This document shows positions 1 to 7,935 of a stretch of DNA of 64,000 nucleotides, in pieces; within the stretch, counting starts at the first letter, position 1; every line of letters starts with the position of its first letter. The stretch covers positions 992,001 to 1,056,000 of the forward strand of contig NZ_CP062137.1 of NCBI RefSeq assembly GCF_014843355.1, in the 5' to 3' direction. Position numbers and translations under genes: made by a program. The DNA comes from Actinobacillus sp. GY-402. Its GTDB lineage: Bacteria; Pseudomonadota; Gammaproteobacteria; Enterobacterales; Pasteurellaceae. The notes below the pieces were generated by a model. It was not told the DNA's origin and did no database searches. It saw only the letters and a program-made list of their open reading frames with translations.

Positions 1-1059
1 CTTGGTTCGCCACGTCTTGGCACATGGCGTGTTTCAACACACAGCCGCCTGAAGGCGGCTGCGTTCGCCCGAGTCTCCGCGTCCGCCTGATCACAAGGTT
101 TCAACACACAGCCGCCTGAAGGCGGCTGCATTAATTTAGACAGAAAAAACGGCGAAGAATAGCGTTTCAACACACAGCCGCCTGAAGGCGGCTGCGTATG
201 TTGCGCGATCGTCTTTTTAAATCCTTAACAGTTTCAACACACAGCCGCCTGAAGGCGGCTGCGTACTCTTCAACTTTGTAGTCGATATTTTGTGACAGTT
301 TCAACACACAGCCGCCTGAAGGCGGCTGCCAGGTATTTCACGGTAGTGTGACGATAAACGAGACGTTTCAACACACAGCCGCCTTCAGGCGGCTGCCATG
401 ACGGCCCTATCGTCCAAATGGCAAATCTTTAGTTTCAACACACAGCCGCCTGAAGGCGGCTGCCACCCCGAAAAATCGTTTAAAATCATCTTGTTACATG
501 TTTCAACACACAGCCGCCTGAAGGCGGCTGCTGGCTACGGTCCTAATAAATTGGTACTACAAAGAGTTTCAACACACAGCCGCCTGAAGGCGGCTGCCGC
601 CGGAAAGGTGTGTATAAATCCGGGACATTTAGTTTCAACACACAGCCGCCTGAAGGCGGCTGCATGCCGCCCGAATCCAAAAATACCAAGACGACAAGTT
701 TCAACACACAGCCGCCTGAAGGCGGCTGCCACAACCCAGGCATAATGCGCCCGCCGCCAAAATGTTTCAACACACAGCCGCCTGAAGGCGGCTGCTGTTT
801 TTTTGGGTTTGAGAGGCAAGTTTGGCCTGTTTCAACACACAGCCGCCTGAAGGCGGCTGCGCGGGCGGCAGATGACTTATGTATCCGATCGCTCAGTTTC
901 AACACACAGCCGCCTGAAGGCGGCTGCACGCCGGCTACCTCGCGCTCCCGCAGGATGGCGAGTTTCAACACACAGCCGCCTGAAGGCGGCTGCCTGCCTC
1001 GTCGCTGGCGTACTCGGCAAGCAGCCGGTTTCAACACACAGCCGCCTGAAGGCGGCTGC
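1..1059 (-). CRISPR. Type I-C CRISPR array, at least 16 repeats
   Basis: Sixteen 32-bp repeats begin at 31, 98, 164, 231, 298, 365, 432, 500, 566, 632, 698, 764, 829, 896, 962 and 1028, separated by 15 unique spacers of 33-36 bp; bases 1-30 look like part of another spacer, so the array continues left of the window. On the plus strand each repeat starts GTTTCAACACA and contains the stem CAGCCGCC / GGCGGCTG with a 4-nt loop. The minus-strand version ends in TTGAAAC, as type I-C crRNA 5' handles do, so transcription should run right to left away from cas2, in the same direction as the cas genes. The repeat at 365-396 differs: its loop reads TTCA instead of TGAA. No spacer obviously matches other sequence in this window; phage and plasmid databases could not be searched. 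Confidence 0.98.
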
Positions 1060-1249
1060 TCCCTGGGTTTTGAAGCCTTGCGCGATAAGGCTTTGCAGCC
1101 CCTAATTCGCCAAGCTTCTACTCAGGAAGTGATGCGAAGTATAACACAGCTCTTTTTGCTATACTTCATTTTTCTAAAGTCCTGATTGTTAAAGAACTTT
1201 TTATTATCGCTAACTGCTTGGCTTTTTTTGATAACCACAGGTTAGCGAA
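1060..1249 (-). promoter_or_regulatory. CRISPR leader region
   Basis: This 190-bp AT-rich stretch lies between the 3' end of cas2 and the first (leader-proximal) repeat, where the leader with the array promoter and integration signals belongs. It holds three inverted repeats: AAGCCTT / AAGGCTT at 1072-1092 (13 bp from the first repeat), AGTATA / TATACT at about 1138-1163, and CGCTAAC / GTTAGCG at 1208-1247. No promoter hexamers stand out clearly. The assignment as leader rests on position and array orientation. Confidence 0.75.
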
Positions 1250-1543
1250 TTACAAAATCAGCGTATCTTTAAATACGTCTACCGCTTGTTTGGCGCCGTG
1301 ATGTTCCACTTTATTGCGCCATTTGCTGCCCAAATGATAAAACCGCAAACTATCACATTTAGGATCATAAGTATTGAGAAGTTTCGCCTTTAAAACCACC
1401 CATTGATCGGGCGTTACATCGCATTCAAACACGGAATATTGCGCGCGAACGCCATAATCCAGGCAATGTTTTGCAATTCGCCGTAACCTGCCCTCGCCGC
1501 CATCCGTTTCAAAAGAGACATCATAGGTAATTAACATCATCAT
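1250..1543 (-). CDS. cas2: CRISPR-associated endoribonuclease/adaptation protein Cas2
   Basis: The 97-aa product has the size and N-terminal beta strand (MLITYDVSFE) of type I-C Cas2, with the conserved Asp of the ferredoxin-like fold right after the first strand and YSVFECD in the second half of the fold. Cas2 dimers bridge two Cas1 dimers in the spacer-integration complex. A GGAG lies about 9 nt before the first of three consecutive ATG codons; the exact start among them is uncertain. It is the last cas gene before the leader and array, 52 bp downstream of cas1. Confidence 0.95.
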   Translation of the reverse strand: MMMLITYDVSFETDGGEGRLRRIAKHCLDYGVRAQYSVFECDVTPDQWVVLKAKLLNTYDPKCDSLRFYHLGSKWRNKVEHHGAKQAVDVFKDTLIL

Positions 1544-1595
1544 AAATGATCCACTCCAAAAAACTTTAAAAATTTCGCCCGCACTTTACTAATCG

Positions 1596-2609
1596 TTACC
1601 GCATTAAAAACGGCGGATACTCAGCCAAATCACCGCGTAAATGGCGAGCCAATAACATCGCTTGAATGTAAGGCAACAATCCGATTTCTACCTCTTCCTG
1701 CAAAAACGGATGCACAATCTTTTCCTGCTTTTTCGCCTGCAAGGTTTGAAACAACAGCTTGCGCGCCTCCGGCTTGATATTCACCGCCCCGCCCGCCTCG
1801 GCAACAAAATCCTGCGGCTTAACCTGCCCGCGGTTAATCAGCGACAGTACCAGCCTGTCCGCCCACCACGCACGGAACTCCTCCAGAATATCCTGTGCCA
1901 AACTGTCGCGCCCCGGGCGGTCGGCATGCAGGAAACCCACCTGCGGATCCAAACCCACGCCTTGCAGCGCGCCGCTGATGTCCTTGCCCAAAATGCTGTA
2001 CACAAACGACAGCAGCGCATTCACCCCGTCGCGCGGCGGGCGGCGGTTGCGGCCGTCGAAGGCAAAACCGCTGTTTTCGCGCAGCAAATGGCGGAATACG
2101 CCGAAATAACGCGCCGCCGCATCGCCCTCAATCCCGCGGATTAACTCCAAACTTTCCGCTCGCTTCAACTGCTGCAAACTAAAATTCAGCGCCGACACCG
2201 CCGCCTGCACCTCCTCCTGATCGCCATGATTGCGCAGCCGCCGCTGCAACACCCGCTTGCCCGACTGAATCTTCGCCGCAATGATATGCCGCGCAATCGG
2301 CACGGGATTGTGCTCCGACAGCCGGTATTGCGCCCGCCGCAGCAACACATTGCCGCTCTGCCGCCCCTGAAGCCGCCCCAAGAAACGCCCGTTTTCGGTA
2401 AAAAACGCCAGATTCACATTATTTTCGCCGCAAAACCCCATCAAAAACGGCGACACCAGCACATTGCCGAAACAGAAAATATGCCCGATGGAATGCACCG
2501 GCAACTGCGCCACCTTTTTGCGCTCCTGCTCCACCACCAGCGTTTCCCGCTCCTTATGCAGATAACTGCCCTGCGTGGTGATATACAGCGTGTTTTGCAG
2601 CTTGCGCAT
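1596..2609 (-). CDS. cas1: CRISPR-associated integrase Cas1 (type I-C)
   Basis: The 337-aa protein has the normal I-C Cas1 length. The N-terminal beta domain begins MRKLQNTLYITTQGSYL; the C-terminal helical domain carries the metal-binding residues, a Glu in RGIEGDAA (about residue 163) and the His and Asp of FLHADRPGRDSLAQD. It catalyses integration of prespacers next to the leader with Cas2. In I-C operons it normally follows cas4 directly; here the NYN gene and a Pasteurellaceae uptake signal (2633-2643) separate it from cas4. Unlike the cas3-to-cas4 segment, I see no Neisseria-type uptake sequence inside it. Confidence 0.97.
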   Translation of the reverse strand: MRKLQNTLYITTQGSYLHKERETLVVEQERKKVAQLPVHSIGHIFCFGNVLVSPFLMGFCGENNVNLAFFTENGRFLGRLQGRQSGNVLLRRAQYRLSEHNPVPIARHIIAAKIQSGKRVLQRRLRNHGDQEEVQAAVSALNFSLQQLKRAESLELIRGIEGDAAARYFGVFRHLLRENSGFAFDGRNRRPPRDGVNALLSFVYSILGKDISGALQGVGLDPQVGFLHADRPGRDSLAQDILEEFRAWWADRLVLSLINRGQVKPQDFVAEAGGAVNIKPEARKLLFQTLQAKKQEKIVHPFLQEEVEIGLLPYIQAMLLARHLRGDLAEYPPFLMR

Positions 2610-2672
2610 GGTTGAAAAACTCCCTTGATTTTGACCGCACTTTTGATTATTTTCAAAACAACCGTTGTTTTC

Positions 2673-3530
2673 TTAATTTCTAGGCTCGATTTTAAGTTTT
2701 ACATACATTTGTTCCTGAGTAGCTTCTTCATTAGATCTCATTTCATAGTCAAAAATATCAGGATGTTTCTTGACTAAATCAGTGAATTTCTTGCAGCCAT
2801 ACGTACGCGGGTCAATATCCACTTGTAAACGTTTCCACGTAGATCCAAAAGCAGTTATCGCTACCCATTCACTATCAAATTGTTCAAAAATCTTTCTAAT
2901 AGTATCTATAGGTAATTCAATGGATTCTGCATGTTGATTATTAGTCGAAACGGATGATATTTTATTAATTTGTGATGTTTTATTAATTTGTGATGTTTTA
3001 TTGTTAGTATTTAAACTTTCTGATTGGGCAATATCTGTTTGCTTATTATTAGTTGTTTTTAATTCAGGCAATAAATTTTCCACATAGATAAACTGACTGC
3101 ACGCATTACGGAACGCTTCAGGGGTTTGTTCCTTACCAAAACCATAAACTGTCACGCCCTGTTCTTTTAATCGAATAGCTAGCGCAGTAAAATCACTATC
3201 ACTAGAGACAATACAAAACCCATCGAAACGGTTGGTATAAAGTAAATCCATTGCATCAATAATCATAAAACCATCAGTAGCATTTTTGCCTTTAGTATAA
3301 GCAAATTGCTGCATAGGTTTGATAGCATACTCATTAATAACCGATTTCCATTGCCCGCTATCTCCAACAAAGTTTCCATATATTCGTTTAACAGTTGCTT
3401 CTCCAAATTTGGTTGCCTCTTCCAAAATGGCTTTAATTGTTTTTGCTGAGGCATTGTCCGCATCAATCAAAACTGCCAGACGTGCTGATTTCTCCTCTAC
3501 AACATTAAAACTGGTTTTAATTTTAGACAT
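2673..3530 (-). CDS. NYN-domain putative nuclease with C-terminal OST-HTH/LOTUS domain, inserted in the cas operon
   Basis: This 285-aa protein is not a Cas protein. Residues about 16-155 form a NYN (PIN-like) domain: LIDADN at 22-26 (D23, D25), D86, and SSDSDF with D111 and D113 give the usual acidic metal-binding set of this RNase fold. Residues about 160-205 are a low-complexity Asn/Thr/Lys/Ser linker with the hexapeptide NKTSQI twice. Residues about 208-275 match the OST-HTH/LOTUS fold (IRKIFEQF, WVAITAFGSTWKRL, DPRTYGCKKFTDLV), an RNA-binding or recruitment domain. NYN-LOTUS proteins occur in bacteria and, as MARF1-type RNases, in animals. The gene lies in the same direction as the cas genes, 56 bp after cas4 and 63 bp before cas1, and is clearly more AT-rich than both. 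Its link to CRISPR function is untested; it could be an independent gene that landed here. Confidence 0.9.
   Translation of the reverse strand: MSKIKTSFNVVEEKSARLAVLIDADNASAKTIKAILEEATKFGEATVKRIYGNFVGDSGQWKSVINEYAIKPMQQFAYTKGKNATDGFMIIDAMDLLYTNRFDGFCIVSSDSDFTALAIRLKEQGVTVYGFGKEQTPEAFRNACSQFIYVENLLPELKTTNNKQTDIAQSESLNTNNKTSQINKTSQINKISSVSTNNQHAESIELPIDTIRKIFEQFDSEWVAITAFGSTWKRLQVDIDPRTYGCKKFTDLVKKHPDIFDYEMRSNEEATQEQMYVKLKIEPRN
2956..3003 (-). repeat. 18-bp tandem repeat inside the NYN-LOTUS gene
   Basis: The unit GATGTTTTATTAATTTGT is present at 2974-2991, with one mismatch at 2956-2973 and as a partial third copy at 2992-3003. It encodes the repeated six residues of the linker between the NYN and LOTUS domains. 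Because the unit is a multiple of three, copy-number changes would alter linker length without shifting the frame. Confidence 0.85.
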
Positions 3531-3553
3531 TTAATTATCCTATTATGTAGTTG

Positions 3554-3571
3554 TATGAAATTTGATTCATA
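3554..3571. promoter_or_regulatory. Inverted repeat upstream of the NYN gene
   Basis: TATGAA-ATTTGA-TTCATA forms a perfect 6-bp inverted repeat in the 56-bp gap between the cas4 stop and the NYN start. Its position and AT-rich surroundings suit a promoter or operator for an independent transcript, but no regulator is known. Confidence 0.35.
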
Positions 3572-3586
3572 TGGTTAAAGCACCGT

Positions 3587-4270
3587 TTATTCACTGTCCG
3601 GCTCATTGGTAAATAATCTCTCCACATACCCCACCGACCTATCCTTCTCCAATAACTTTGGCTGGCAAACTTCCACCAGCGAGCAGGCTTTGCAGCGTTT
3701 GCCGTATACCGGCAGCGGAGTTTGACCGCTTGCCAAGAGTTTGCGCACTTGGGCGATAACGGCCAGCGTTTGCGCTCTAAGGCCGTCTGAAAACACCACC
3801 GACACGCGGTGGCGGGTTTGCATATACCACAGCGCACCCTCGGCGATGGTTTGCCCGCTCATCTCCTCCAAACACAGCGCCTGCGCGCAAAGCTGGATTT
3901 CGTCGAACGGCTCGGGCTTGGGCTTGCCGCGTTTGTATTCCACCGGTTTCAGGCTGCCTGAAGCCAAATCGTGCTCCACCATATCGATAATGCCGCTGAT
4001 ACCGAGCCGCTGCGCCGACACATGCACGCTGCGCTCGAAGCGTACGCCCTTGCGCGTTTCCGGCTCACCCGAATCCACCCGCTCGTGCAGCGAACGCCCC
4101 TGCGCGGTCAGATAGTTCTCCGCCCACGCCTGCTCGTTGTGAATCAGCGCGCATTGGCGTGGGCAGAAGGCGTAGTGTTGCAGGGCGGAGAGGGGAACGG
4201 TGGGCAAATCCCGTTCCCCCACGCCTACAAGCGGTGGGTTTTGTGTAGTAATTTGCAAATTTTTCGCCAT
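3587..4270 (-). CDS. cas4: CRISPR-associated exonuclease Cas4
   Basis: The 227-aa product has the Cas4 architecture: an N-terminal Cys in FCPRQCALI, a RecB-like nuclease core with GIIDMVEHD and VEYKRGK (the D-ExK triad), and a C-terminal Cys cluster KRCKACSLVEVCQPK; together the four Cys bind a 4Fe-4S cluster. In type I-C, Cas4 trims prespacers and fixes PAM orientation with Cas1-Cas2. The ATG overlaps the cas7 stop (TAATG), indicating translational coupling. It contains two Neisseriaceae-type uptake sequences, AGGCCGTCTGAA at 3780-3791 and AGGCTGCCTGAA at 3951-3962. Confidence 0.96.
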   Translation of the reverse strand: MAKNLQITTQNPPLVGVGERDLPTVPLSALQHYAFCPRQCALIHNEQAWAENYLTAQGRSLHERVDSGEPETRKGVRFERSVHVSAQRLGISGIIDMVEHDLASGSLKPVEYKRGKPKPEPFDEIQLCAQALCLEEMSGQTIAEGALWYMQTRHRVSVVFSDGLRAQTLAVIAQVRKLLASGQTPLPVYGKRCKACSLVEVCQPKLLEKDRSVGYVERLFTNEPDSE

Positions 4271-5163
4271 TAGAAACCGTCAATAATTTCTGGTTTGAGT
4301 ACTCCGTTTTCTTTAGATAATGAAAGCACCTCTTCTGTTATCAAGCCATGCAATTTTTCAGCCGTAAGATTTTCACGATTTTCTTCAATTAAGTTTCTTA
4401 ATTGATCGTGCACTTTGGCGGATGAATATTGCCCTGCTTTGCAATTGTGCTCCCACCAAATCAGTTTCAGCACCTGCATGCTACCTTCGGGGCGGGCGGA
4501 TGAAGCGTCGCCTTCAAACAGTTTGGTGAGCACGGCTTTGATTTTTTCAGCATCGTCATCGGAAAAGCCGGTACGTTCGGCAAGTTGCGGCGACATGGCG
4601 CCGAAGGCAACGTAAATGCCGCTGTCGACGCGGTGTTTCATGCCCATGGTGTCGGAGCCGCGTTTACTGCCGTCACCTTCGCCGCTCACGCTTTTGGTAA
4701 TTTGCGTGCTGGTGATATTGACCGGCTCGACGCTGAATGCCGATTGGATGGTTACGGGGCCACGCACGGCAATCGATACGCCTGCACCTTCATCGCTTTT
4801 GCCGAAAGCGAATACTTGGCCGAAACTGCGCACGTCCAGCCATTTTTCGCAGGCTTTTTTGGCGGTTTCGTCTTTGTTGGCTTTTTTACCAAAGGCATCC
4901 GCACCCAAGCCGACTTCTTTGTCTTTGGCACGGTTGGCAAGGCTGGTCATACCATCGGTTTTCTTTTCGTCGGATTGGACGAAAATGCTTTCGCCGCTGT
5001 CTTGCAGGCGGTCGCGGATTTTGCGCTTTAAGCATACGTCGGTCATTTCGCCGAAGCCTTGGAAGTCGGCGCGTGGGCGGTTGCCGTTTAAGGGGTCGCC
5101 GTTGGGGTTGGCATTGGTGACTTTAAGAATCAGGGCGAAGTCGATTTTTTTGGTTAAAGACAT
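4270..5163 (-). CDS. cas7: Cascade backbone protein Cas7 (Csd2 family)
   Basis: The 297-aa protein begins MSLTKKIDFALILKVTNANP, a typical Csd2 N-terminus followed by NPNGDPLNGNRPR. Cas7 forms the helical backbone of the type I-C Cascade, coating crRNA in 6-nt steps. The start at 5163 is preferred because GGAG lies about 10 nt upstream; the ATG five codons earlier would overlap that site. It ends in a TAATG overlap with cas4 and follows cas8c after 36 bp. Confidence 0.95.
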   Translation of the reverse strand: MSLTKKIDFALILKVTNANPNGDPLNGNRPRADFQGFGEMTDVCLKRKIRDRLQDSGESIFVQSDEKKTDGMTSLANRAKDKEVGLGADAFGKKANKDETAKKACEKWLDVRSFGQVFAFGKSDEGAGVSIAVRGPVTIQSAFSVEPVNITSTQITKSVSGEGDGSKRGSDTMGMKHRVDSGIYVAFGAMSPQLAERTGFSDDDAEKIKAVLTKLFEGDASSARPEGSMQVLKLIWWEHNCKAGQYSSAKVHDQLRNLIEENRENLTAEKLHGLITEEVLSLSKENGVLKPEIIDGF

Positions 5164-5199
5164 TTTGTTTATCTCCATAACGGTTTAACGGGTTTCGGT

Positions 5200-5598
5200 T
5201 TACTCTTGTTCGTCTTGTTCAGACGTGGTGTTTGGGCTGTTGCGGTAAGCCATTCTTTGGCTGTGATAGCCAAGCAGAAATTCGCCGTCCAAAGGCTTAT
5301 CCAGCGGGCTATTCAATTCGTTAAGTGCGGCCATGATTTCGTCAATCTCTTTTTCCCGATTACGCAAAAAGCCCATATAACGGTTGCTGCGCAGCCGGTT
5401 TTTGTAAGGCTCCAGACTCAGTTCGATTTGCAGCCAAGTGCTTAGCGGGCGCACGGCAAAACGCTGCATATAGCGTTCGGCATTGGTTGATCGCTTTTCA
5501 TCGGCAATCCACAAGGCCGTGCTTTCCAGTTTTTCGCCAACCGCCAGCAGTCTGCCGAATAAATAATCGCGGGAGCGGTTTTCAGTATCTAAGCTCAT
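5200..5598 (-). CDS. cas11c: Predicted internal Cas11c small subunit (in-frame start within cas8c)
   Basis: Type I-C Cascades contain a small subunit translated from an internal start in cas8c. Here an in-frame ATG at 5598-5596 (MSLDTENRSRDYLFG) is preceded by GGAGA at 5612-5608 with 9-nt spacing, a good Shine-Dalgarno inside a coding region. The product would be 132 aa, predominantly helical and matching the Cas8c C-terminus. The site is seen directly; that it is used is inferred from the family. Confidence 0.7.
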   Translation of the reverse strand: MSLDTENRSRDYLFGRLLAVGEKLESTALWIADEKRSTNAERYMQRFAVRPLSTWLQIELSLEPYKNRLRSNRYMGFLRNREKEIDEIMAALNELNSPLDKPLDGEFLLGYHSQRMAYRNSPNTTSEQDEQE

Positions 5599-7191
5599 AA
5601 GGTAAGTTCTCCGTTGTGATAAATCATGATGACGGGCGCGCCAGCCTTTGTATAAGGCACAGGCGACGCCAATATTGCGTTGCCATTCCCAATGTTCGCT
5701 GCCGTTAGGATTGCAGGCAGCCTGAAAACTTTTTTGCACCAAATCGTAAGGCATCGGCATGTTTTTGCCGCCGGCAATCACGGGCAACAGGCGGGCATAG
5801 AGTTGTTTTTTCAGGGTATCGCTCAATGCCTGTCCGTAAACGGCATAACCGATGGCATAAGGCGACGGCGGCAAGAATGCCCAAAGGGTTTGTTTATCGG
5901 ATTTTTTGCCGTTTGGCTTTTCAATGCTGTGGCGTTGGTACCAAGAAAAATCATCTATCCAAGCGTCCAGATTGGCGAAATAATCGCCAGGCAGAAATTC
6001 TTGGTAATAGGTCAAGGCCATGCGCCCCGGCGTGGCGGAGTCGAGCATCAACAGGGAAATCTGCTCATGCTCTTTCAGCGCTTTTTTATAACCGTGTAAT
6101 TTCTTTTTAATAATGGCGGCGGCTTGTTGCCCGATATTGACCGACCAATCGATACCGCTGCTTTCGTTTTCAGACGGCCTGCTGAGTTCGGCTTCATTTT
6201 CAACCGCGCTGGTGTCCACGTTGTCAATATCGAAATAATCGAAGCTATCACGCATCGGCGAAGGGATTTCTTTGCCACTGATTGCCCAAGCAACGGTTAC
6301 TTGGTCGCCATTGCGGATGCCTTGGCGGCCAATCAGCCAGCGTAATGCGCTGTGTGCTTTGGCGGATACTTCGGTCGATACGCTGGCGGCTTCTTCAGCC
6401 GTTTCAAAGCGGCCACGAAAGGTGTAGCCAGAGCTGTCGTTGGACGATATCAATTTGGCTTTATCGCCCGTATGGCGTAGTTTGGCCGGGTGCATGGTGG
6501 AAATCGTCGCATCAATACCTTGCACCAGACAAAAACCTTTTTGTGCTGCGCTGCTGCCTAGATAGTCTATCCACGACTGCTGTACGGTTTGATCCGTCCA
6601 TGTTTCGCTATGCACATCACCTGCAATTTCCACACTCCAGCACACCAATGCCGAGCCGAATTCAATTTCGCCTTTGGTTTTCGGCAATACCGAGAATATC
6701 GGCGGGGCATCTCCGTCTGCTTCCCATTTGTTCAAAACTTGGCCGTCCGAATCCAATTGGAAAATGCCTGCCTGAGCCAAATCGGCAACAACCGTACCTT
6801 TGCTGACATAATCCAATACCGCTTGCACTTTCGGGTGCTTAAATGCCGAAGCACACCATGCCTGCAACTGCTTTAGGTAGCCGTCAAAATAGGCTTTTTT
6901 GGCGCCGCCGTAATCGACATAATCTTTGGCGACGTATTGGATTTTGTCTGCCAACGGGTGGGGGGCTTCGCCGCTGGTTCGGTTTTCCGATGATTCTGTG
7001 GCCGGAAGCATAATCGCCATTTTAGGCGGCATTACCCGTGCCGTTTGAAATTCGCCTTGTCCGTTTAGCACGATAACGATATGGGCATTTTGCAAGGTAT
7101 GGCCGACCGGAGTTAACGGTTCGTCATCGCTGCCCAATGTTTGCCCTGATACAGTTTCATACGTCCGATACAGTTTTTGCATCCAACTCAT
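5200..7191 (-). CDS. cas8c: Cascade large subunit Cas8c (Csd1 family)
   Basis: The 663-aa protein is the size expected for Csd1/Cas8c and sits between cas5 and cas7 as in all I-C operons. It recognises the PAM and recruits Cas3. The N-terminus MSWMQKLYRTYE and the C-terminal helical bundle (about residues 530-663) are family-like; the latter region is also made separately as Cas11c in studied I-C systems. Its start overlaps the cas5 stop by 4 nt. It carries uptake sequences AGGCAGCCTGAA (5715-5726) and the complement of AGGCCGTCTGAA (6169-6180). Confidence 0.94.
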   Translation of the reverse strand: MSWMQKLYRTYETVSGQTLGSDDEPLTPVGHTLQNAHIVIVLNGQGEFQTARVMPPKMAIMLPATESSENRTSGEAPHPLADKIQYVAKDYVDYGGAKKAYFDGYLKQLQAWCASAFKHPKVQAVLDYVSKGTVVADLAQAGIFQLDSDGQVLNKWEADGDAPPIFSVLPKTKGEIEFGSALVCWSVEIAGDVHSETWTDQTVQQSWIDYLGSSAAQKGFCLVQGIDATISTMHPAKLRHTGDKAKLISSNDSSGYTFRGRFETAEEAASVSTEVSAKAHSALRWLIGRQGIRNGDQVTVAWAISGKEIPSPMRDSFDYFDIDNVDTSAVENEAELSRPSENESSGIDWSVNIGQQAAAIIKKKLHGYKKALKEHEQISLLMLDSATPGRMALTYYQEFLPGDYFANLDAWIDDFSWYQRHSIEKPNGKKSDKQTLWAFLPPSPYAIGYAVYGQALSDTLKKQLYARLLPVIAGGKNMPMPYDLVQKSFQAACNPNGSEHWEWQRNIGVACALYKGWRARHHDLSQRRTYLMSLDTENRSRDYLFGRLLAVGEKLESTALWIADEKRSTNAERYMQRFAVRPLSTWLQIELSLEPYKNRLRSNRYMGFLRNREKEIDEIMAALNELNSPLDKPLDGEFLLGYHSQRMAYRNSPNTTSEQDEQE

Positions 7192-7925
7192 AATCCCAAC
7201 TCCTTGGCTTCATCTTCCACCGCCTTCACGTTTTCGCCACGCTTAAACGGTTTTTCAGGTTTCATTTCGCGGATAAAGCGGGTTTTCAGACGGCCAGTAT
7301 CATCATTTACGCAGGGAAACTCAATCACGCCATGTTGCATATGGGCCTGCCAAAAACGACTGACCAGCTCGTGTTTGCCCGTTTCTTCAGGGTAGCCGAA
7401 GCTGTGGAACATCAGCCCGAAATCGAGGTTGTCGATTTCATCGTAAAAGCCTGCTTTGCCGTCCCGACTTGGGCTGCCGAATTCGCACGGCTCCACATAG
7501 CCCTGGCAATCGCGTGTACCCAAGAAAATATCCTGCCGCCCGCCGCGCTCCAGCATCCGCTGGGCAATCGCCATATGTTTGCCGAGATTGCGGTCGTCTT
7601 TGAGTTCTTCCCAGTATTCGTTCCAAGTAAAATGCGCTTGGACTTGGTATTCCACATCTTGCAAAAAGGTGTAAATCGCCAGCGTATTGCCGCCGTTCCA
7701 ATCCAAGGGTTTGGTGGATTTGCTTTGGGTGCGAATCGGCTTCATCACACGGATTTTGTCTATGTGCCAGATAATAGTGGGCTTCCAATAAATGCTTTTC
7801 AAAATGCCTTTTATCGCTTCATACGTCGGCACTTGATAGCTGAATTTTTCGCCGCCGATTTTGGTTACGGGGTCGGTAAACAACGCCTGCCGCCCCCATA
7901 CGCGGAAAGTGATTGTGCTGTTCAT
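7188..7925 (-). CDS. cas5c: Cascade/crRNA-processing protein Cas5c (Cas5d)
   Basis: The 245-aa product begins MNSTITFRVWGRQALFTDPVTKIGGEKFSY, characteristic of the Cas5 family that in type I-C replaces Cas6 and cuts the pre-crRNA at the base of the repeat hairpin, then stays bound to the 5' handle. YEAIKGILKSIYWKP contains conserved catalytic-region residues. It is 10 bp from cas3 and overlaps cas8c by 4 nt. A TGGCCGTCTGAA uptake-like site (core perfect) lies at 7285-7296. Confidence 0.95.
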   Translation of the reverse strand: MNSTITFRVWGRQALFTDPVTKIGGEKFSYQVPTYEAIKGILKSIYWKPTIIWHIDKIRVMKPIRTQSKSTKPLDWNGGNTLAIYTFLQDVEYQVQAHFTWNEYWEELKDDRNLGKHMAIAQRMLERGGRQDIFLGTRDCQGYVEPCEFGSPSRDGKAGFYDEIDNLDFGLMFHSFGYPEETGKHELVSRFWQAHMQHGVIEFPCVNDDTGRLKTRFIREMKPEKPFKRGENVKAVEDEAKELGL

Positions 7926-7935
7926 ATTGCTCCTT

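Noticed and set aside
398..1185. Open frames across the CRISPR array on both strands with repeating peptides such as NTQPPEGGC
   Set aside because: They are translations of the 32-bp repeats and spacers; no RBS and no protein family.
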